Origin: Hyaloperonospora brassicae
Taxonomy: Eukaryota; Oomycota; Peronosporomycetes; Peronosporales; Peronosporaceae
Assembly: GCA_947650285.1 (NCBI GenBank)
Contig: CANTFL010000090.1
Span: forward strand, 806,001-870,000
Length of the DNA: 64,000 nucleotides
Reading direction: 5' to 3'
Shown: positions 1-10,675 of the stretch, one piece after another
Layout of the letters: each line of letters starts with the position of its first letter
Numbering within the stretch: position 1 is the stretch's first letter
The notes under the pieces: generated by a model
What the model was told of the DNA's origin: nothing
The model's input: the letters and a program-made list of their open reading frames with translations, nothing else
The model's database searches: none
Translations under genes and position numbers: made by a program

Positions 1-2392
1 CGAGTCTCTCGGCGCAGTAAAAACACGCAGAAGAATATAATTTAACCTCGCTAGGTTTTATATCACATTAGTCACTTTTAAAACGGTCGGTCAAATGACT
101 GAAGCTTGCGCTCTATATAGTGTACGTGCCTCGTAACTGACCCCGGTAACCGAATGGGAATGTACTGGCACCGGGACCAGGAGGTATGTAAATTGGACTT
201 CACGCAGGTGCAGTACGATTACACATCGACAAAGCAAAAAACAAATTTAATAATATTTGGTCGCACGCGTATCCGAATAGATTCATAATTAATCTGTATA
301 TATACTTGTCAAGTAGCATCATGATTTTTGTATCAAATATATATATATTTATAATGAAGTCTCATCGTAAAATAGACTAAATCGTCATCATGGAATAGCA
401 CCTAACAACTTTCATTTAGTATATGCATTTCCTATGTAAATTTGCGCACATTAACCATATGGGTATAAACTAAATCGAATAGATTAAATTGTTTTATATA
501 CATTGCATCATAGATGCATTATTATTCTCGTTTTTTGGTGCGTTATATTCTTAATAGCTAGTTCTATCTCCAATACTACTTTCGTGCGGTACATTTTAAA
601 AGACTTCTGATTAATTTAGGCACGCACTTAGTCCCATTCTATGTAGCAATCATAGTGACTTACTCCTCTATCTATCGAGGGCAAGCAGTCGGATACGTTT
701 TTGGTAGATAATCATATGCATAAATTTTAAAGCTAGGTATATAAATTATGGATTTGACTTGCTACATGTGTATTTGACATCATCCTCCGATTCGAAATTT
801 TTACACTGTTCCCATCCCCTTACTCTTGGAGACATCGTATCCTTTTATTTAACCAGGCTTACTGAATATCCAGACATGTCATACAAAAGTAAGCATACAT
901 TGCATTCAATTATGGTTTAATTGTCAAACTGATTACTGTTTTCTTCATAACACCTTTCCATGTGATGTAGTACAAATAGATTCTCTATCAGTATAATTAA
1001 GATCGAGCTAGCGTAATCATCCACGGCAGATCTGCCTTGGGGCAGATGACTCAGGGAGACTTCAACATCTATTGTTAGCAAAAAAATAGCTAATATGTTC
1101 GTGCAGTTACAATAGCTGAAAATTCTGCCACTACCTCTCAAAACCATGATTGGAATATACCGGATATGGTTGTCCGTCTGCTTCCCGAATATACCTCACC
1201 AAACCAACTGACTAAATTGATCGCGCAGCGTCAGCTGCGGGAAAATATTAAGAATGTACGGGTGTATTTACCGATTTATTGACTTGACTAGGCCATTGCG
1301 TTGTTAAGGTTTGTCAAGGCTGTATTATTCCACATTTAATCAGCTACTATACCACGATACACTATCAACAGTTATGATAGTGTGGACCCATGCGACGAGT
1401 TCGTACGCATATTAAAAGTGTAAAGTATACTTTAGGGACTTGTCGATAGCGCATCATCACGATTAATATTTTCTTAGTATGCAGCATACAATACACTATT
1501 TTTAAAATTAGGAATAAGCGTAACACATACTGTATATAAAACTAAAATACATTGGATCCTTCATTATTACTAACTGCGTACTTTTAGGAATGACTGATTG
1601 TTTTGTTCTCTCAATATAAGCCCCTTGTCGACTAATGTGCAGCACATTTCCAACAACAAATATCAACTCAACGGGTATATGATATATCGACAGTGTCTGC
1701 AAAGACAAGAGTCAATATAATGCATACAAATTTCGATGGTATGTAGTGGGTCAACTTCGAATTAATAATACGTTGACTTTTATATAGTGTTTACAGGATG
1801 TGATAAATTTTATACCAAAACACTGATTTACATAGATTCGCTCGCCAAAATCAGGATCAACTAACAAATTACAACCCTAGTAACGTTTGCAGATAACCTT
1901 GCTTTCGCTACCTTCTCTTAGCCTCGTTCATGATCACCCTTAGTCAAATATTGCATTTACTTTCTACTGACTTTATTGTAAAAGATATATTACTATTTGC
2001 TGCACGCACCAAGTAGTACGTTCTACGGCGTTTATTTATCATGAGCAAACTTAAACGCGTTTATCTAAATTCAAGCGTGTTGGCACTTCGGATTACTCGC
2101 ACCTACTTAATATGACCCGTATACGCGTGAAATGTACTGATTTTTGATATTATTAAACAAAAGATCCTTCGCCTGGCTCAATACAGGAGTATCTATCATA
2201 TGCTGTAATCTACAAAAAGTGGTATCGCCTATATATCACCTTCCGTCAAGTGATGGGTTTCAAACCTGTATTTTTTTCCTCTTTATTTCAGCTACGAGCT
2301 TTTACATCATATCGTTATAAAAACTCCGAAGTGTTTTGTTCAACACTAAAGAAGTCTTATTTCAGGTAACTGTAATAGCGATTAATGGATAG
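1..2392. other. AT-rich stretch without genes
   Basis: No ORF here looks like a protein; the longest are short and AT-driven. The only structure I see is a diverged dispersed repeat near 150-275 and short (TA)n runs near 340. A possible splice-acceptor-like TTTCAG lies at about 2360, just before the open frame that begins at 2393. Confidence 0.6.
150..275 (+). repeat. Diverged dispersed repeat, copy 1 (tRNA-like/SINE-like)
   Basis: This stretch aligns by eye with 34705-34842 at very roughly 70% identity. Shared blocks include ACTGGCAC, a GATTACACATCG/AATTACACATCG block, and GGTCGCACGCGTA near the 3' end. The A-box and B-box resemblance is much weaker here than in the other copy. This is probably an old SINE or other small dispersed repeat. 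Confidence 0.4.
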
Positions 2393-2785
2393 AAAGCGCA
2401 TGGATCTTCATTTGATAGCGAGCAGCTGCCAACAGCCAAGTTTGTGCTGCGAAATGCAATATGTGATGAAAGTGCATCATACAGCACCGCTGGGTCATAC
2501 TCGGCGACATTTAAAATACATGAAGGCGATGAAGAGAAAGTCAATTGCATATGTGAAGCCGAGGCTCGAAGATACGAGATATTTCTGGGTCATCATCTTG
2601 GTGCGGGTGAACAATTATCACTTGTAAACCTTTATGAAGACGTAGTTGGAGGACTACAAATCGGTCAAAACAGGCTCAGTATCGGTAGATATACCCGCGT
2701 ACGTAGGGACAACAACAAAACCAACTTCGTGCCACGAATTGGATCATGGGAGTGTCAGGAGATAATAAAAATACCCGGTAGTTGA
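2393..2785 (+). CDS. Unrecognised ORF or exon
   Basis: The frame is open from just after a stop at 2390 to a stop at 2783-2785, about 130 codons. There is no convincing ATG: the only in-frame initiator-like codon is GTG at 2444, so this is more likely an exon or gene relic than a complete gene. The product has ordinary protein composition, mixed charge, a few cysteines and an LYEDVVGG stretch, and it differs from the AT-driven ORFs around it. I recognise no family. It may end in, or be interrupted by, decayed retroelement sequence downstream. Confidence 0.3.
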   Translation, partial: KAHGSSFDSEQLPTAKFVLRNAICDESASYSTAGSYSATFKIHEGDEEKVNCICEAEARRYEIFLGHHLGAGEQLSLVNLYEDVVGGLQIGQNRLSIGRYTRVRRDNNKTNFVPRIGSWECQEIIKIPGS

Positions 2786-3685
2786 TCACTTGGGAAAGCA
2801 ACACGAGCTTCTTGTATCCTTAGGAATCGTCGTGTACGTCGGTAGATCCCTAGGAAGGGTATCATGCTTCTTGCGCTGGAAACCAGTTAACTTCACATTA
2901 AACTTACCCAAGCAGATATGCAGAGAATGCCTTGTGCGCGTGCGTCGTGGTGGTCTAACTGGCGGCTAGGAATGAGAGAGGTTAAGATTGGGTGTGTCGA
3001 GGGAGAGACCCGTCAAATACTGATTAATGCCGTGAAGCATTCGCCGTAGGGTCTGACGCAGCATCATGCTGACTTAAGCTTTTCGGGAGGGCGTCACCCC
3101 AACCCGACCAGGATACGAAGGGCTATTGTCATCTACTTATGGCATGTTTAGTGGACGATGGAAATTAGCAAGGATTCCACAGGGATTAGTAGATGACGTG
3201 TGTGGATGTCATGGGCATGTCGCATGATGTCGCATACTGTCCCATGTTGAGATTAATTTTGCAATAAACGAAAGTGACATGTGTCACATAAACAGGTCAA
3301 AATTACAAAAGCCCAAGTGAAAGTCGATAAATAATCAGATTTTAGTATCGACTTGCGTATTACACAGAGAGAGGGTATCATTAACGATGCACCTTTTTTA
3401 ACTAAGTCAGTGAGTGAGCTCGCGTTGAAAGTAAGAAAAGCTTTGCATTGAATAGAGCAAGCGGGATGGTTGTGCAGCGAAATAATATTAAAGCCTATAA
3501 CATTGGATTTTTGCAATGCCTAATCGATAGGTGAGATATTGATGTGGTCAGTTTATATAATGCAATCTACTGGTGACAGAGACGAGCTCAGCTCTTTGGT
3601 ATATATTTCTTTGATCTATAACAAACTCTGTCTGGTGCAAAAGTATTAGAAGATGCAAATCGCTCATACCAAAGATAATGGGTAT
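2786..3685. other. Intergenic, possible decayed coding DNA
   Basis: Base composition stays near that of the preceding ORF until about 3200, with broken frames in all directions. A plus-frame fragment near 3120-3200 is only weakly reminiscent of reverse transcriptase, too weak to annotate. From 3200 to 3685 it is AT-rich. The Gypsy LTR begins directly at 3686. Confidence 0.4.
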
Positions 3686-5128
3686 TGTGGTGAAGTCGAT
3701 CTCACAAAATTGCTTTAGTGAGTGTCGATCTTCCACTTGCCCAGACTTGCCGACTCACGGAGGGGGTACTCCGATTCGTGCCTTGCTGTATAACCTTGTG
3801 CTCACCTTGTGTACCCGTCGGTTGGGCTGGTTCGAGCTCTTCGTTATGGCCTTGGGAGATGTCGATCTAGCTGAGGGTTTGGGGTTGAGCGTTCGCTTCC
3901 GGTGCGGAAATCTTCACAGCACGAACGGGGTTCTGCGATCCTGATCTTGAGTCGCAGCGATCTCTATTTGGAGATGTCGCGATCTCGATCTTGAATCACA
4001 CCGATCTCGATTTGTCTTCGGGATCGGGGTCTTCGCTGTGCGGAAATCTTCACTCAGCAAATAGTAGTCTTGCGTCGATCTTGCCTTGGGATCGGTCCGA
4101 TCTTGCCTTCGGATCGGTCCAATCTGGTCTTGGGATCGGCCGATCTTGCTGGAAGTGCGCAATATAGACAAATCGGTTGCTTGTTTCGCCAAAATGAAAC
4201 GCGCCGATATGTCCAATAGATCGCTTCGATCTTTCTCGGTCTTGTCTTGAACGCCTTGTCCAGATCTTCTGACCACTTAACCCGTCTCGCGATCTTGTGT
4301 CCAAAATCCTTTTCCTTTTAATTTGTTTGCTGCTACCCTAGCAGTTTGAGTTGAGTTGAGTCACCTTAACCCCACCTTGGCCAAACAATCCAAGGTGAGT
4401 ACACGAAACACGGCGCGTGCAACGTCTCTTGATCGACGGGAGGCCAAATATCCTGCCCGGAAGAGAAGTCTGCGACGTGCTTTATATGTAAAAACGGTAA
4501 CTGTTTTATTATCCAACCAAATTAACAGCCATCCTATCTTTAAGCCTATTCCAAACTGTAGGTCACTCTCCAAGTCGATATCACCTTTAAGCTTGACCGC
4601 CCCCTTGAACACGTGTCGAAATCCCGTGACCTGTGCTCTAAAGATAGCGCCAATACTCCCGATACCGTACCTAGACACCAAAAAAGGGAGCAAATTCCAA
4701 ATGCGGTACCTAATACCCAATTTTGGTACCGAAAAGTCCAAAATAGTATCCAAATGCCGAATGTGTCTAAATCCATTTTGCGACGTCAATTCGACCGGCT
4801 TCCACTGGCTCTTTCGGTCTGAACTTTTAGGACATCACTCATGGACCTTCATCAAGCATGTACATCATCATACAATAGTTCCATCATCGATATATCCATA
4901 ACCAGCAGGGAACATGACCGATCTGATGCCCAATTCGAGATCGTTGAGGATCGACACAGTGCGATCCGGCCCTATACGTTCTTCCGTTCGTTGTGCATGG
5001 TCCGATACCATCCTCAAGGGTTTATCCGCACAATGGGACCATCCACAGTTCTCACAACGGTCCCACGGACCTCCGCGAACATCCACAATTCCAGATCGGG
5101 CTATACTTAACCCAAATCAGTAATCCCA
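3686..5128 (-). repeat. 3' LTR of Gypsy element 1 (about 1.44 kb)
   Basis: A direct repeat of 10676-12128 at an offset of 6990. I count five substitutions (near 4189, 4664, 4880, 5046 and 5072). It begins TGTGG and ends CA, fitting TG...CA ends. The inner boundary is approximate: similarity continues at lower identity to about 5195, which I read as internal sequence of the related elements. ORFs of up to 181 codons inside it exist only because the sequence is GATC- and GC-rich and are repeated with the LTR; I do not call them genes. Confidence 0.85.
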
Positions 5129-5478
5129 TTGGAGATCTGCGATGTGTATCTTTGATCACCTGGATGCTACAACTTTGTCACAGAGTCACGTCGCATCGCT
5201 TGGTCTCAGAAGTACCTTTCTCAGTTCAGATCGGTCTTCTGGTTCAATCTAGTCCCTCGTCCCAGATCGCACCGTGGAAATCATCGATGTCTGCGACTCG
5301 TCCCAGATTGTTCCAAGAAAATCACCCCTTTCTGCGCCTCGTCTCAGACCGTTCCACGTCCATCATTCGGCCGACCGTTGGATCGTTCCGTCGATCTTCG
5401 TGGGATCACCTTCCGTTCCTCATTGGATCGCCAGATCACTTGGTGCCATTTTTCACCAGTACGTGGCGCCTCAATTAG

Positions 5479-6198
5479 ATGACCACCGATCCGTATCATA
5501 AATTTCTATTAATGAGTTTTCCACAACCGCCCCCTGTACCAAGGTCCGTTTGGGCAGCAATAGGCTTCAGTCCAGTAACTCATCGACTTCTTTCCAGCAC
5601 TCAAGTCCATCCCATGACCTCACCGACGTGTCTCCCCACTTCGCCAATACCCTCGGAGTGTTCTACCGCACTTTTGTCGCCGGATCGCGCTTTGTCACCC
5701 ATATCGGCTGATCCAGAGGAGCATATTCCCATAGTGCCAGATCGGCCGGGGTCCCCAGGTCATCTTGGTCCGACCAGATCGCCATCGATCGTCAAGGGAT
5801 CAACAGATCGACGACCAACCGGACTTTTTTCTCTATCCCGAGACATGTCGTCTAGATCGCCAGATCCCGGGAGGTATACTCCAATAGTCCCAGATCGACC
5901 TGGGTCTCCTAGTGATCTTGGTCCGGCCGAATCAACACCTTTCTCCAGTGGATCACTAGATCGACTACCCATCGGGCCTTCGTCTCCTGCCCACGATCTG
6001 TCGTATAGAGCGCCAGATCACGGGAGGTATGTTCGAATAGTCCCAGATCGATCCATATTTCCACTTTCCCCTACAGACGACCGGATCGACAGCCTGAGTT
6101 CAGCCCATCCCATTCTTCACTCTATCGATAGTTACATGGGCTTCACTAATATCTCCATTCAATCGACCTGGATAGACAGATCATCAGTCTCGGCTTAG
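5479..6198 (+). CDS. Antisense ORF of Gypsy element 1 (truncated)
   Basis: A 239-codon ORF lying opposite to gag-pol, between the end of pol and the 3' LTR. The likely start is ATG at 5479, or at 5512 with the motif MSFPQPPPV. It is Pro/Ser/Asp-rich with about three imperfect copies of a 35-50 residue unit (core SPDPGRYTPIVPDRPGSPS). Its N terminus matches the ORF at 12417 of element 2 (PQPPPV, HLPTSP/CLPTSP, LLSPDR, IVPD, HLGP), showing common origin. It lacks the coiled coil and C-terminal domain of the element 2 version, so it is a shortened relative. Function unknown. Position suggests transcription from the U3 edge of the LTR about 350 bp upstream (inference). Confidence 0.55.
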   Translation: MTTDPYHKFLLMSFPQPPPVPRSVWAAIGFSPVTHRLLSSTQVHPMTSPTCLPTSPIPSECSTALLSPDRALSPISADPEEHIPIVPDRPGSPGHLGPTRSPSIVKGSTDRRPTGLFSLSRDMSSRSPDPGRYTPIVPDRPGSPSDLGPAESTPFSSGSLDRLPIGPSSPAHDLSYRAPDHGRYVRIVPDRSIFPLSPTDDRIDSLSSAHPILHSIDSYMGFTNISIQSTWIDRSSVSA

Positions 6199-6412
6199 AT
6201 CGCTATTCGTTTGAACAAGATCGTTAGATCATTCTGCTTTACCTGGATCGCCAATCTTAGTAGAATTCAAAATGATAGTACATCAGATTTCATTATTATC
6301 TTTCGTCACCTCTTTTATCGTTGTATCATCATGCCAAATCAATCTAGCTCTCCACCAACTAGTTGGTAATTCAGTTCCATACTCAAATACAAACAGCCCA
6401 TTACTCTGGCAT

Positions 6413-6471
6413 GTACTACATCCAAGTACACCCTTCAAACCCATTCCACCATCATATGCTACTTCCTAGCA
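6413..6471. other. Hairpin pair between convergent ORFs, element 1
   Basis: Two perfect stems: GTACT(ACATCCA)AGTAC at 6413-6429 and TGCTA(CTTCC)TAGCA at 6457-6471. They lie where pol (minus) and the antisense ORF (plus) converge, the second inside the last pol codons. Element 2 has the matching pair at 15271-15330, where the first stem is GTGCT/AGCAC: a G-C pair replaces an A-T pair. A bidirectional 3'-end or RNA-processing signal is possible. Confidence 0.5.
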
Positions 6472-7264
6472 CACCCGTCAACCGATATCCTCCGGATCGG
6501 TGTTCGACCCTTGATGCAGCTTCTTCCAATTGCCTCACCTTGAATCGATTCCGGATTGCTCGACCACGGTCACATTTCTGCGACATATCCACGCAATTTA
6601 CATCTGCTTCGTCTATCCATGTCGGATCTCTGGAGCCTTTACAACACTTCCCGACCGGACAGTGTACTCGTCCAACCCGTGGTTTTCGGCCAGATCGCGC
6701 GTCTTCTGTTCTTTTCACTTCGAACATATCATCCTCTCGACATCCTTCCCAGCTATCTTCCGGCCATAATACCTCATCAAAGCCCATTCGATCAATCTCG
6801 TATACCGTCAAACAGATTATTGGTCGATACTGAAACATCTTGACCTGCTTCAACTTCGAAACATGAACCATCGGGAACAACGTGTATGGTTTACCATCAA
6901 TATCCAGTCGTACGATATGATCTACACATTTGACGGCCTCATAACACGGTCCGTGCCACATATGGGCTAAACTTGGTGCATGTTCCTCCTTACACCGATA
7001 GAGATAAAGCCGCAAGTCCTCTTCACGACTTATCTGCAGTGGTTTACGATCCGCATTATAGCGGTCGATCCCCACCGTATCGGTCTCTGCGGTCATCACG
7101 GTGGACTTTCCATGCTCTTCACTGTATCTCATATCGGTCTCTTTTTTATGATGGTGACTAAATTCTTTTCTGTCAGGATAATCATCCCTAGAATTTCCCC
7201 ACGTGATATCCGTTGCTCCCTCCTCGATCTTTAATTCTCTTGATTCGTTCGGTCTGGTATCCAC
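6452..7264 (-). pseudogene. Gypsy pol tail: integrase C-terminal region and chromodomain (element 1)
   Basis: A 270-codon open frame. After a divergent, charged N-terminal part it aligns with the end of the element 2 integrase: LAHMWHGP matches LAHMWHVP, then LFPMVHVSKLKQVK matches LFPIVHLSKLKKVK. It then runs in frame into a degenerate chromodomain (DPTWIDEADVNC). The zinc-binding and DDE catalytic regions are missing, so it is an internally deleted relic. It is followed on the minus strand by the hairpin pair and the opposite-sense ORF. Confidence 0.7.
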
Positions 7265-7296
7265 TCGACTCTTTTATCGTCACATATCGATTGTTT

Positions 7297-8628
7297 TCAT
7301 CCAATCGATGCTTGATCGATCTCCACCTTACCCTGCGCCGGCGATCTCGCACTCTCGTTTCCCTTCGACAATCTCACGGTCGCAATCATTTCGAGTCCTT
7401 TAACCAGTTGGGAATGTTCTTCTTGCGACACACCATCCTTGAACCCGATCTTGTCTCCCTGACAGCTAGACCGTTCTTGTAACAGATCAGCTACCTCAGA
7501 CTCATTGTCTTCAGTCGTAATCTCCCTTGTGGCGTCAATATCATGCTTCGGTCGGTCTTGTATCCACTCGACGATTTTAATCTTCTTTTTAGTAGCCATC
7601 GCTGAAGGTATCTTCATACACAATCGATACCCACTTGTAGGATGATCGTTGCAGAGAAATTCGCGCCCCCAGTACAGATCAGCTATCAAATTGAGATATA
7701 ATAACAGACCATTACACTCGTCTTCAGCACCTTCGTGACCCTGATCTACGTGATCTTGATTCGCAATATACCTTTGACCACTAATTCGATCTTGATTGAT
7801 AGCAAACTCAAACGATCCATCATGTGAATGCAGATCATTTTCGCCATATCGATCTCTACTTGTAGAGTGATTACCGCAGAGAAATCCACGCCCCCTGTCC
7901 AGATCAGCTTCGAGATCTTGATTTATACCATACGTTTGATGACTTTCTCGATCTTGATCGATAGAAAGCTCAAACGATCCATCGGGTAAATGCAAAATCA
8001 CTTTGCGATCTTGACAAGTCGAACACGGTGGTTCACCTTCGCGATCTTCTCGATCTTGATCGACGGAAAACTCAAACGATCAATCATGTGAATGCAGGTC
8101 GTTTTGGCCATATCGATCTCCACTTGTAGAGTGATCACCGCAGAGAAATCTACGCCCCCTGTCCAGATCAGCTTCGAGATCTTGATCCATACCATACGTT
8201 TGATGAATTTTTCAATCTTGATCGACAGAAAGACCAAACAATCCATCAGGTAAATGCAAAATCACTTTGCGATCGTGATAGATCCAGTACTGCGAGTCAC
8301 CTTCGGGATCTTGATCCGTAGAAATTCCTTGACCTCTTTCTCGATCTTGATCAATAGAAAGCGTAAACGATTTATCGTAATATGGCGAATTCATTCCGCA
8401 GTCTCGATCTGTCGAATACTGTGTATCATCATCGCGATCTTGACATGTCCAATGCTGTGGGTCATCTACATAATCTCGATTCATTACATAGGAGCGATCA
8501 CTTTCTCGATCTTGATCAATATGACGTTGAACCAATCTATCGTGTGAAGGATGAACCACTCTTCGATCTCGTTCCGTCAAATACTGTATATCCTCCTCGC
8601 GATCGCGATCAGCAGAACTCTGAAACAA
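7297..8628 (-). repeat. Tandemly amplified RNase H segment of element 1
   Basis: The minus-strand frames (7297-8001, 7998-8246, 8212-8628) repeat a module: H-x-x-D-G-S-F-x-x-x-(I/V)-(D/N)-Q-D-R-E, then DLEADLDRGRxFLCGxHST. One long period is about 264 bp (same words at 7851 and 8115), with half-length variants further right. The least altered copy near 7620-7760 reads GLLLYLNLIADLYWGREFLC, which matches the RNase H of element 2 (GLLLCFEILADLERGRVILC). The array therefore arose by duplication of RNase H coding DNA and then drifted. It contains many CTCGATCTTGATC words. No function is evident; the protein is Asp/Arg-rich and low in complexity. Confidence 0.7.
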
Positions 8629-8736
8629 TTCATCATGTGAGAGTATATCGACGACGGCATCCTCTTCTACTGACGCAGATTTGATACTTTTTCCTCCCGT
8701 GTTAGCTTTAGAAATCCGATGAGTAATTACTGCCGC

Positions 8737-9060
8737 TTACCTCGCCTTTTCCACCGGATCATCTGTTGATCGTGTCGTTAACTCTATCGATTTAACATAG
8801 TTAGCAGGATTCGCTGGAGATTCGATCCATTCATTATCGGGCCACTTCCATTGTTCATATGTAGTATTTTCATACGCTAAGGTTTGACACTCCTTATATC
8901 GGCCAGATCCATACAACACGTATCCTTGAGATCTTGGTGTTGTCTCGCCTTTCATCCACATACCGAGTGTGGTATGTGGTGGTATCACGATCTTCTGATC
9001 ACCAATATTCGTCACCTGCAGATATAATAGCTTGCCAGGAACATATCTTACTGTTGGCAC
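8737..9060 (-). pseudogene. Gypsy protease-region fragment (element 1)
   Basis: A 107-codon open frame following gag on the minus strand. It contains the phrase VPGKLLYLQVTNIGDQK and a following HTTLGMWM stretch, which resemble the segment around the protease-polymerase boundary of Gypsy polyproteins in oomycetes. I see no intact catalytic D(S/T)G triplet, so the protease core is missing or in another frame. The assignment rests on position between gag and pol and on general resemblance. Confidence 0.45.
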
Positions 9061-9099
9061 CCAATCCAGTACTCGTGCGATCCATAACCTTAAGAACGC

Positions 9100-10675
9100 T
9101 TAACTAATACCGATCTTCACTTCCGTAGATTCTCTAACAGGGATCTCGATGGGTTGACTAGTAGCTTTTATCTTTTTCACCTTCAATTTATACGGTGAAC
9201 GTTGTCCTGAGAAGCGAATTGGATTCTCATCCGGTTGTTTTCGTGAAAGGTAGTATTGTTGATCGACCGATTCTTCGTGTCCACAATACTCGAACAAGAA
9301 TTCTTCCACCAGCGCCTTCCAATCATATTGTATCGATTCGTTCAGTTGAAGATACCAATATCGGGCTGGAGCGGTGAGCAAATCACCAAACTCCAAACCT
9401 TTCTCATCATCGGGTATTTGTTCTCGAGCAAAAGCCGATCTGACCTTGCCGATCCAGCTCTGAGCCCAATCTTCGTCTCGACTTTTTCCTGAAAAATCTT
9501 CCAGACATGAGATCGCGGACGACCTTGGTTGTATGTCGATCTTGGCTTGCTCTTCAAAGGCTTCAATCCTGACCTAGCCGATACTGTTCTTTAGAAACGA
9601 TCCTCCCAATGGTCCCAGAGACATCCGACGAACGCTGATGGACCCATCTGACTCGATCTCGGAGTCAGATGAGGCGTAATAAGTCGATCCTGAGGGGTTT
9701 TCTTGAGGTGATCCCGAGGGTATGACGATCCCGTCTCTAGGAGTGGTGGTCTTGCCCACCAGAAGTATCATGACCTCCACGAACTCGCTTACTGCGTTCT
9801 TCAACTGTTCCAAGCTGCATCTCATCAATTCATCTGAATCGAAAGCATTAGGGCAGAAGCCCGTGTCATTCAACATCTGCAAAATCAAATCAATCGCGCC
9901 GAGTTTGCTAGTCACGGGCGGCGGGATAGAGATCGGCTTACCCAGAGGGTCGATCCACTTGGGCCGTAATATCTTGAACACCGGGTTTGTCTTGAGCAGT
10001 GTCTTGAGTTGGCTATAATAGCACTGCTACTTCGCACGCTCCCACATTTGAGTCTCCGACTCCATCTTCGACACCGCGATCTAGGCCATCTCACGATCAT
10101 ATTCTTCTTTGACTACGATCTCCGATCCGGTTGGTTTTCCGATTCGATGATCTTCGCCATTCGATCCCAGCACTTTCTTCTTCTTTCGTGCCGATCCGGC
10201 GGGGTTCTTAATCGTCTTTCTCGTGTTAGTGTTTGGTGACTTGCTGACAGGGGTATCTGATCCCGGCGCTTTCTTCTTTTTTCGTGCCGATACGGCCAAC
10301 GTCTTCCTCGTATTAATGTCAGGTGACCTGCTGACGAAGGCATTGAGTTTGGCTTTCGCCGTTTTGGTTTTCACCATTGGATTTTCATCCAGCAGATTGC
10401 TTTTTGCAGAGCGATCTGCGGTGGCCCCCGAAAGGACCCTAGGAAGAAATTGAGGTTTATCTTCCGGATCGACCTCTCGATCTTCCACTTCCATTTTATT
10501 TCATCAGAGCCCTCCCAAAACTCTGATGATATGAGGATCTTGTGCTTCTGCGTGTCTGCGTTGATCCCTCTGTCGCTGACACTTCAATCCCAGGTTCTTG
10601 CTTGATCTTGACATCTTCGCCAGTGGACTCACGGTGAAATCCAGAGGTCTCAGAAGATCCGGGCACGCGCACCAT
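9100..10675 (-). pseudogene. Gypsy gag, broken into several frames (element 1)
   Basis: Gag-like frames run from 10675 to 9100: 10675-10496 (ATG inside the primer-binding site), 10494-10081 (Lys/Arg-rich SARKKKK repeats), 9981-9574, 9566-9342 and 9396-9100. The last has typical gag capsid spacing: LTAPARYWYLQL, then W(K)ALVEEFLFEYC, then ESVDQQYYLSRKQ. Frame changes between the pieces show decay. In the first piece the frame reads through from the LTR, and the primer-binding site encodes MVRVPG. No zinc knuckle was found. Confidence 0.7.
10659..10674 (-). other. Primer-binding site of Gypsy element 1
   Basis: One base after the 5' LTR end, the minus strand reads TGGTGCGCGTGCCCGG. This is complementary to a tRNA 3' end of form CCGGGCACGCGC-A-CCA: five T-stem bases, seven acceptor-stem bases, discriminator A and CCA. 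The fit of CCA, discriminator and stem lengths supports a real primer-binding site. I cannot name the tRNA. Confidence 0.65.

Noticed and set aside
4356..4901. 181-codon plus-strand ORF in the LTR, repeated at 11346-11891 (and opposite 142-codon ORFs)
   Set aside because: Duplicated only because the LTRs are duplicated. It shows no protein-like motif, and several frames are open at once because of the GC/GATC-rich composition.
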